A DNA stretch of 5,031 bases from Bacteroidales bacterium (GTDB taxonomy: Bacteria; Bacteroidota; Bacteroidia; Bacteroidales; UBA12481), in the NCBI GenBank assembly GCA_021160155.1, contig JAGHDB010000365.1, forward strand, positions 1 to 5,031, given 5' to 3'. Below the pieces are notes generated by a model that ran no database searches, was not told the DNA's origin, and worked only from the letters and a program-made list of their open reading frames with translations. Positions 1-5,031 of the stretch are shown here, piece after piece. How positions within the stretch are numbered: the first letter of the stretch is position 1; every line of letters starts with the position of its first letter. Made by a program: the position numbers and the translations under genes.

Positions 1-1
1 A

Positions 2-1312
2 ACAATACTCACAGAAAAATCAAATACCTTTTTTGAATCGGGATATAATAAAGTCAACTGGAAAGTACTTTTCAACACCAATGAAGTGATCTGGTTTTCA
101 CAAAGCAGCAACTGGGGTCACCTCTATCTGATTAATCTGAAAAACGGATCCCTGAAACATGCCATTACCAAAGGTAAATGGAATGTGCTTCAGGTACTTC
201 GACTGGATGAAGCACACCGGATGATCTATTTTACCGGCGCCGGCCGGGAACCGGGAGATCCCTATTTTCAATACTTTTACCGCGTCCGGATGAACGGTTC
301 GGATCTGACCCTGCTGACCCCCGACAGCGCAAACCATACCATCTCTCTTTCACAAGACGGAAAATACTTTATCGATACATACTCTACCCCGACTACTCCA
401 CCTGTCATTGATCTGCGTAATGCAAAGGGGGGAAAAGTACTGACACTTGAAAAAGCAGATATTTCACAACTGCTGGCCACAGGATGGAAACCGCCCATCC
501 CCTTCAGTGTGAAAGCACGCGACGGGGTGACCGACCTGTATGGACTGATGTTCGTGCCTTCAAATCTTGATCCTCACAAAAAATATCCCATCATCAACTC
601 TATCTATCCCGGACCGCAAACCGGCAGTGTCGGAAGCAGAAATTTCTCGCCCTCCCGCGGCGATAAACAGGCACTCGCCGAACTGGGATTCGTAGTCGTT
701 TCACTGGATGCCATGGGAACCCCCATGCGCTCCAAATCTTTCCACGCCGCCTATTATGGTAATATGGGAGATAACGGGCTGCCCGATCAGATTACCGGGA
801 TGAAACAACTGGCTGCACGTTATCCCTGGATCGATATCAACCGGGCCGGCATTTACGGCCACTCCGGCGGAGGTTTTGCAGCTGCCGATGCCATCCTGCG
901 CTATCCCGGTTTTTTCAAAGTTGCAGTAAGTGAAGCCGGCAACCATGACAACCGGACCTATGAAGACGACTGGGGTGAAAAATGGCAGGGACTGCTGACT
1001 ACCCGTCCGGATGGTACCACCAATTACGATAACCAGGCCAACCAGTTACTGGCCGGCAATCTGAAAGGAAAACTTTTACTGGCACACGGGACCATGGACA
1101 GTAATGTGCCCCCCAACAACACCCTGCTGTTGGTAAACGCACTCATCGCAGCAAATAAAGATTTCGATCTGATCCTTTTCCCAAACCGCGGACATGGATT
1201 CGGCGGTGAACCTTATATGATACGACGACGCTGGGATTACTTCGTAAAAAACCTGATGGGAGCCGAACCACCGAAAGAGTATGAATTTGAATTTGTGAAT
1301 AAGAATAAATAA
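2..1312 (+). CDS. S9-family prolyl oligopeptidase / dipeptidyl peptidase IV-like serine peptidase, C-terminal part (5' end outside window)
   Basis: The reading frame is open to the left edge (base 2), so the GTG at 86 is an internal codon, not the start. 436 residues are visible. S9 enzymes of this kind usually have 650-800, so roughly the first 250-350, including any signal peptide and most of the beta-propeller, are missing. Visible residues 1 to about 160 look like the end of the propeller (SNWGHLYLI, LSQDGKYFI). The rest is the alpha/beta-hydrolase domain. The catalytic triad is readable: Ser in GHSGGG (863-865), Asp in HGTMDSNV (1097-1099) and His in NRGHGFG (1193-1195). Ser-Asp and Asp-His spacings of 78 and 32 residues equal those of human DPP4 (630/708/740). 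The IYPGPQ segment near 605 matches the oxyanion-hole tyrosine region. Known relatives are periplasmic or secreted enzymes that cleave peptides, often after proline. Substrate is uncertain because the propeller residues that bind the peptide N-terminus are out of view. The stop overlaps the next start by one base. Confidence 0.93.
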   Translation, partial: TILTEKSNTFFESGYNKVNWKVLFNTNEVIWFSQSSNWGHLYLINLKNGSLKHAITKGKWNVLQVLRLDEAHRMIYFTGAGREPGDPYFQYFYRVRMNGSDLTLLTPDSANHTISLSQDGKYFIDTYSTPTTPPVIDLRNAKGGKVLTLEKADISQLLATGWKPPIPFSVKARDGVTDLYGLMFVPSNLDPHKKYPIINSIYPGPQTGSVGSRNFSPSRGDKQALAELGFVVVSLDAMGTPMRSKSFHAAYYGNMGDNGLPDQITGMKQLAARYPWIDINRAGIYGHSGGGFAAADAILRYPGFFKVAVSEAGNHDNRTYEDDWGEKWQGLLTTRPDGTTNYDNQANQLLAGNLKGKLLLAHGTMDSNVPPNNTLLLVNALIAANKDFDLILFPNRGHGFGGEPYMIRRRWDYFVKNLMGAEPPKEYEFEFVNKNK

Positions 1313-2748
1313 TGACAGATCCTATCAAAAAAAAAGGGCTGGATATCAACCGGGTCATGTCACAGGCCCGGCAGGCAGCAGACCGGTTTTGTAACTTTTC
1401 GCAGGCTCAGATCGACCGGATTGTTAAGGCAATATATATAGCAGGATTCAATAACCGGATCAAACTGGCTAAAATGGCCTGGGAAGAGACCGGGATAGGC
1501 ATCTGGGAGGATAAAGTTTCTAAAAATGTCATCGCAACCCGGTATGTGTACGAGGATATCAAATCCCTCAAAACCGTGGGCATCGTGAATGAAGACAAGG
1601 AATACGGGATCCTTGAAATCGCCAAACCTATCGGACCCATATTCGCAATTACCCCGGTAACTAACCCCACCTCAACGGCACTCTTTAAAATCCTGATCGC
1701 GATGAAAACCCGTAATCCGATCATCATCCGGCCGCACGGAGCGGCAAAAAAATGTACGGTTGAAGCGGCAAGAATCTGTTACGAGGCGGCAATCGCCGCC
1801 GGGGCTCCCGAACACTGCATCCAGTGGATCAAACGATCTACTCCCGAACAAACCATTGAAATGATGGAACATAAAGCAATCGCCCTGGTATTCGCCACCG
1901 GATCGGCCAGCTTGGTCAGGGCTGCCTACCGTTCAGGAAATCCTGCCATTGGAGTGGGACCCGGAAATGTACCCGTGTATATCGGTCAAAGTGCAGAAAT
2001 ACCATTTGCCGTTGACCAGATACTGCTCTCAAAAACATACGACTACGGAACAGTTTGCGCCAGTGAACAATCCCTCATAGTACGACAAATCAAAGAAAAG
2101 GAACTGGTTAATGAGATGATCCGGCGTAAAGCCTATTTTCTGGATCATGAAGAACGTAAAAAGATTGAAGAGGTGGCTTATAACCACACACTCAAATCAA
2201 TGGCCATTGAAGTAATCGGTCAGCCGGCGGTTAAAATCGCCGCCCTGGCAGGCATTACCGTTCCGGATGATACCTCCGTCCTGATCGCCCGGTATGAAAA
2301 CAACCAGGTAGGCGCCAGATACCCTCTCTCTCTCGAAATACTCGCACCCATCCTGGCCATGTATGTAGTTAATGACTTCGACCAGGCTATTCAAATGTGT
2401 AAAAAAATCGTCAGTCACGGGGGCATGGGCCATACAATCAGTATCTTTTCCAATGAAGAAGACAAGATTATGTACTTTGCCGAAGTAACCAAAGCCGGCC
2501 GGCTGCTGGTCAATACCCCGGCTTCACAGGGAGCCCTGGGAGGTACTTATAACGGGCTGCGACCCTCCCTGTCACTGGCAACCGGAGCAGGGGGTAAAAA
2601 CATCACGACCGACAACATTACCGCTACCCACCTGCTGAATATCCAGCGCCTGGCACGCAGAAAACATGTGCCTTGTAACCCTGAAAATACCGATATGTAT
2701 CTCAATAAAGAGGTGCATGCCGGTAGTATCGAAGAGAATTGTACCTGA
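1312..2748 (+). CDS. CoA-acylating aldehyde dehydrogenase (AdhE N-terminal-domain type, stand-alone)
   Basis: 478 residues with end-to-end similarity, by recall, to the aldehyde dehydrogenase half of AdhE. The family interconverts an aldehyde + CoA + NAD(P)+ and acyl-CoA + NAD(P)H in the cytoplasm. Visible motifs: nucleotide-binding stretch GPIFAITPVTNPTST (residues 108-122), FATGSASLV (194-202), GVGPGNVPVYI (214-224), catalytic Cys249 in GTVCASEQS (E. coli AdhE has Cys246), the conserved Glu342 before LAP, and NTPASQGALGG (401-411). The protein ends about 35 residues after the AdhE-like LLNIQRLARRK, so the iron-dependent alcohol dehydrogenase half is absent. The N-terminus aligns with AdhE and shows no obvious extra helix like the microcompartment targeting peptide of PduP/EutE. 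ATG at 1312 overlaps the upstream stop (TAATG) and has no Shine-Dalgarno sequence. Codons 6-8 form a run of nine A. pgsB follows after 29 bases. The substrate is unknown: acetaldehyde, propionaldehyde and sulfoacetaldehyde enzymes all share this fold. Confidence 0.9.
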   Translation: MTDPIKKKGLDINRVMSQARQAADRFCNFSQAQIDRIVKAIYIAGFNNRIKLAKMAWEETGIGIWEDKVSKNVIATRYVYEDIKSLKTVGIVNEDKEYGILEIAKPIGPIFAITPVTNPTSTALFKILIAMKTRNPIIIRPHGAAKKCTVEAARICYEAAIAAGAPEHCIQWIKRSTPEQTIEMMEHKAIALVFATGSASLVRAAYRSGNPAIGVGPGNVPVYIGQSAEIPFAVDQILLSKTYDYGTVCASEQSLIVRQIKEKELVNEMIRRKAYFLDHEERKKIEEVAYNHTLKSMAIEVIGQPAVKIAALAGITVPDDTSVLIARYENNQVGARYPLSLEILAPILAMYVVNDFDQAIQMCKKIVSHGGMGHTISIFSNEEDKIMYFAEVTKAGRLLVNTPASQGALGGTYNGLRPSLSLATGAGGKNITTDNITATHLLNIQRLARRKHVPCNPENTDMYLNKEVHAGSIEENCT

Positions 2749-2777
2749 TCCGATAAATCCCATCGACTTTCCGGTTA

Positions 2778-3881
2778 ATGATTACGGAATTAATCGTTGT
2801 TCTACTCTCTTTCCTTGCCGGATATCTTCTCCTGCTGGTTTTGGAACAACATCAACACCAACGCCGGCTGGATAAAATACCCCTGCGTATCACCGTATCC
2901 GGTACCCGCGGAAAAACATCCGTAGTCAGACTTCTGGCTTCGGTACTGCGTGAAGCCGGATACCGGGTAATGGCTAAAACCACCGGATCAGAAGCTCAAT
3001 ATATACTGCCCGACGGCCATACAAAAACCGTGGTCAGAAAAGGATCACCCAATATCATCGAACAAAAAAAAGTAATCCGTCTGGCCGCCCGTTACCGATG
3101 CGATTGCCTGATCACCGAGATCATGAGCATCCGGCCTGAAAACCACCGGGTCGAAACCCGTCACCTGTTGCGCCCCCATCTGACCCTTATCACCAATTGT
3201 TATCCGGACCATCTCAATGTTGCCGGACCCTCTGATGAGGACATGAAGGCACTTTACGACCACGACCGGCTGCCGGGCGCCAAAATATTTACCGGATGGA
3301 ATGCTCCCGAAGAACTAAACAGTATATCCGGAGATAATCACTTTGAAGAAAACCTGCGCCTGGTTTATCAAACCGCTCATTACCTGAATATTAAAACACA
3401 TACGATAACAAAAGGAATTCAAAAAACCCGGATGGATATCGGCCAGCCGGATATTTTTCAAATCACCCGAAACGAAAAATCACTCTTTTTTGTGAATGCT
3501 TTCGCGGCAAATGACCCGGTATCCACAGAAAAACTGATTAAAAAAATTCGTAACCGCCTCCCGGCCGATCCACCCCTTCTCACAGGATTACTTATACTCC
3601 GGAAAGATCGCGGAGCCCGCAGCATCCAATGGATGAATTACCTGGGCAAAACAGAAAAAAATCCCTTTGAAAAAATTTATCTCTCCGGCCTTCATGCACC
3701 GGTCCTGAAACGAAAGATCCCACAGTGTGAAATATTAAAATCCACTGACCCTGAAACAATCACCAGGCTGATCATGACCCAGTCGCCACCCCATACCGTG
3801 GTCTTGGGCCTGGGTAATATCCGGGGGCCCGGAAAACAGATGATTGAATACTGGCAAAATATCAGCCACCATAAACTGTAA
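2778..3881 (+). CDS. pgsB: Poly-gamma-glutamate synthase subunit PgsB/CapB (ATP-dependent amide ligase)
   Basis: 367 residues, a Mur-ligase-related enzyme that activates a glutamate carboxylate with ATP and adds glutamate to the growing gamma-linked chain at the cytoplasmic membrane. An N-terminal hydrophobic helix (residues about 4-22) is followed by a basic/polar stretch and the P-loop GTRGKTS (42-48, Lys46), equivalent to GIRGKST in Bacillus subtilis PgsB. Further family landmarks are KTTGSEA (about 68-74), GSPNIIEQKKVIR, TEIMSIRPENH (matching SECMAVNPDYQ), PDHLNVAGP (matching EDHMDVMGP), FFVNAFAANDPVST (237-250; HFVNGFAANDASST in B. subtilis) and the C-terminal GLGNIRGPGK. It is about 25 residues shorter than the B. 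subtilis protein. Most of the loss seems to fall in the central region after PDHLNVAGP. The start is supported because the helix lies directly before the P-loop, an in-frame stop sits at 2754-2756, and no other usable start lies between. No Shine-Dalgarno is visible. pgsC begins 3 bases after the stop. Confidence 0.95.
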   Translation: MITELIVVLLSFLAGYLLLLVLEQHQHQRRLDKIPLRITVSGTRGKTSVVRLLASVLREAGYRVMAKTTGSEAQYILPDGHTKTVVRKGSPNIIEQKKVIRLAARYRCDCLITEIMSIRPENHRVETRHLLRPHLTLITNCYPDHLNVAGPSDEDMKALYDHDRLPGAKIFTGWNAPEELNSISGDNHFEENLRLVYQTAHYLNIKTHTITKGIQKTRMDIGQPDIFQITRNEKSLFFVNAFAANDPVSTEKLIKKIRNRLPADPPLLTGLLILRKDRGARSIQWMNYLGKTEKNPFEKIYLSGLHAPVLKRKIPQCEILKSTDPETITRLIMTQSPPHTVVLGLGNIRGPGKQMIEYWQNISHHKL

Positions 3882-3884
3882 CCA

Positions 3885-4322
3885 ATGCCTTATGAACTTT
3901 TCTTTATCGGACTACTGGTCACCCTGCTCTTTATCACAGTAACCGGCTATTACCCCGGCGGGATCATCGTGCCCGGCTACCTGGTATTATTCGCAGAACA
4001 ACCCCTGCGTATCCTGGGTACACTCGCAGCCGCATTGATCGCCTGGCTGATCTACTTGTTATGTGCCAGATACTTAATACTTTACGGCAAACGCCGCTTT
4101 GTACTGCTCATTTTGTTGGGAGCCGTACTCTCATTTTCAATATCTTACCTTCTACCCCAACTCTTCCCGGATGCAATTGAATTTAAAGTCATCGGTTGGG
4201 TGATACCGGGATTGATCGCCAACCAGACCGAACGGCAGGGACCAGGTATCACCCTGTCAGCCCTGGTAATTGTAACCACTCTTCTCTTTTTTATTGGTAA
4301 ATTATGGATATTCATCACCTGA
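3885..4322 (+). CDS. pgsC: Poly-gamma-glutamate synthase membrane subunit PgsC/CapC
   Basis: 145 residues (B. subtilis PgsC has 149), almost entirely hydrophobic. PgsC is the integral membrane partner of PgsB in the poly-gamma-glutamate synthase. Family work shows PgsB and PgsC are both needed for polymerisation, though the catalytic part PgsC plays is not well defined. Likely membrane segments are residues 4-23, 25-37, 44-66, 72-93 and 122-144. Two conserved elements are visible: GYYPGGIIVPGYLVL (21-35; GIVPAGLVVPGYLGL in B. subtilis) and VIPGLIANQTERQG (106-119; IVPGLIANTIQKQG in B. subtilis), plus the basic loop ILYGKRRF (65-72; ILYGRRKF). The gene starts 3 bases after the pgsB stop and in the same frame. 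It has no Shine-Dalgarno, so translation is probably coupled to pgsB. Confidence 0.95.
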   Translation: MPYELFFIGLLVTLLFITVTGYYPGGIIVPGYLVLFAEQPLRILGTLAAALIAWLIYLLCARYLILYGKRRFVLLILLGAVLSFSISYLLPQLFPDAIEFKVIGWVIPGLIANQTERQGPGITLSALVIVTTLLFFIGKLWIFIT

Positions 4323-4325
4323 TTC

Positions 4326-5031
4326 ATGTCGTTAACCTATAATCTCACATATATCCGCCACCGTTTTCTTTTGATTCATGGCATTATCTCTCTGGCATAT
4401 GTAAGCCTCTATATAGTATTGGTGTCACAGGGTTATACCGTAGTCAAAGATGCGGAAGCTGAAAAAGCTGCTCTGCGGATGGAAGAAAGTATTCAGGTCG
4501 TAGCTGCATACTGCCGTCAACAACATATTCAGGTCAACTCTGTTGACGACCCGTTGCAAACCGGACTGGTCGGTCCGGAGTGGTCATCCATCACGACCAC
4601 CGTCGGACATTTGGAGGCCAAACGAACTACGCTGAACCCCGGTTTCGCATCCCTGGTGGTCAGCATGCTGAAAAAAGCCGGCGTACAGCACGGAGACCAG
4701 ATTGCAATTGGCTGTTCAGGATCTTTCCCCGCATTATTAATCGCATCCCTTTCGGCCGCCGAAGCAATGGACTTACAAGTGCGATTGATATTTTCACTGG
4801 GATCGTCATCATACGGAGCCACCCGCCCCGGTTTTAACCTGCTGCATATCTTTCAGCTTCTGAAAAATCACCAATTTACCTCTGTACAACCGCTGGCCAT
4901 TTCTCCCGGTGGAGATCATGACACCGGACTGGATCTCGAACCCGAAACCGTGGATCATATAATCAGCCAGATCAGGGCTTTTGGATATCCGTTACTGTTT
5001 GAATCCGACCTGCAAAAGAACCTGGCAAAAC
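4326..5031 (+). CDS. pgsW: Poly-gamma-glutamate system protein, PgsW-like (3' end outside window)
   Basis: The frame is open from ATG 4326 to the right edge: 235 codons plus one base, no stop. A short basic N-terminus (YIRHRF) precedes one hydrophobic helix (residues 14-33) and then a mostly polar chain, which suggests a protein anchored in the cytoplasmic membrane with the bulk outside. Recognisable family-like blocks are GPEWSSITTTVGHLEAKRTT (83-102), NPGFASLVVSMLKKAG (104-119), HGDQIAIGCSGSFPALLIASL (122-142) and FSLGSSSYGATRPGFN. From memory these match the uncharacterised family named 'poly-gamma-glutamate system protein', found next to pgsB and pgsC homologues in genomes that often lack the classical Bacillus arrangement. 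No enzymatic activity is established. The IAIGCSGS block resembles a glycine-rich nucleotide- or phosphate-binding turn, but that is only a suggestion. The start lies 3 bases after the pgsC stop. Family assignment rests on motif recall plus position, so the gene symbol is less certain than for pgsB and pgsC. Confidence 0.85.
   Translation, partial: MSLTYNLTYIRHRFLLIHGIISLAYVSLYIVLVSQGYTVVKDAEAEKAALRMEESIQVVAAYCRQQHIQVNSVDDPLQTGLVGPEWSSITTTVGHLEAKRTTLNPGFASLVVSMLKKAGVQHGDQIAIGCSGSFPALLIASLSAAEAMDLQVRLIFSLGSSSYGATRPGFNLLHIFQLLKNHQFTSVQPLAISPGGDHDTGLDLEPETVDHIISQIRAFGYPLLFESDLQKNLAK

Noticed and set aside
86..88. GTG at 86 as the start codon of the peptidase gene
   Set aside because: The frame stays open to the left edge and the upstream residues read on naturally into the propeller, while a full S9 protein needs several hundred more residues. 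It is a Val codon in a truncated gene.
234..243. Perfect palindrome CCGGCGCCGG
   Set aside because: It is inside the peptidase gene in a stretch encoding Gly/Ala/Arg, and CCGG-rich codon pairs are common throughout the window. No regulatory context.
1312..2748. Dehydrogenase as a bacterial microcompartment enzyme (PduP/EutE)
   Set aside because: No shell-protein genes are present, and the N-terminus aligns with AdhE without an evident targeting helix. The aldehyde dehydrogenase family call is kept but the microcompartment role is not.
2749..2777. The 29-base spacer before pgsB as a promoter or terminator
   Set aside because: It is too short for both promoter elements and contains no hairpin with T-run and no TAnnTTTG-like or -10 element, so it is best read as a simple intercistronic gap.
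2666..2875. A 69-codon + strand frame spanning the dehydrogenase/pgsB junction
   Set aside because: It overlaps the end of the dehydrogenase and the start of pgsB in another frame, has no family-like sequence, and would conflict with two well-supported genes.
4533..4547. Inverted repeat GTCAAC-TCT-GTTGAC as a possible operator or hairpin
   Set aside because: The arms are only 6 bases with a 3-base loop, it lies inside pgsW coding sequence well after the start, and no T-run follows. It is likely chance.
4529..4837. Overlapping open frames on both strands (minus 4529-4822, plus 4580-4837)
   Set aside because: Both lie inside the conserved PgsW core, whose frame is open from 4326 to the window end and matches a protein family. 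The alternatives look like shadows without recognisable motifs.

Overview
The window lies within one co-directional gene cluster on the + strand, with five genes and almost no intergenic DNA. Both end genes are cut by the window edges. In order: the C-terminal part of an S9-family (dipeptidyl peptidase IV-like) serine peptidase; a stand-alone CoA-acylating aldehyde dehydrogenase that resembles the N-terminal half of AdhE; pgsB (poly-gamma-glutamate ligase); pgsC (its small membrane partner); and the first ~235 codons of a pgsW-type 'poly-gamma-glutamate system protein'. The last gene has no stop codon inside the window.

The junctions are very tight. Peptidase and dehydrogenase overlap by one base (TAATG), the dehydrogenase and pgsB are 29 bases apart, and pgsB/pgsC and pgsC/pgsW are each separated by 3 bases. 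No terminator-like hairpin with a T-run and no convincing internal promoter was seen, so the simplest reading is a single transcript that starts upstream of the window. None of the starts has a clear Shine-Dalgarno sequence.

The pgs genes are the functional core. PgsB carries the Mur-ligase-like ATP site that joins glutamate through gamma-amide bonds. PgsC is the integral membrane protein that works with it. PgsW is a membrane-anchored protein of unknown biochemistry. Neither pgsA (capA) nor a gamma-glutamyl transferase such as CapD or GGT is visible, although they could lie beyond the right edge. The expected product is a gamma-linked glutamate polymer or related gamma-glutamyl polymer at the cell surface. 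What the aldehyde dehydrogenase and the S9 peptidase contribute cannot be read from the sequence.

The organism is a bacterium of moderate GC content. An S9 peptidase of this type, the lack of Shine-Dalgarno sequences and the compact gene spacing all fit Bacteroidota or a related phylum. This is inference, with no marker gene to settle it. No RNA gene, mobile element, CRISPR array or long repeat was found.
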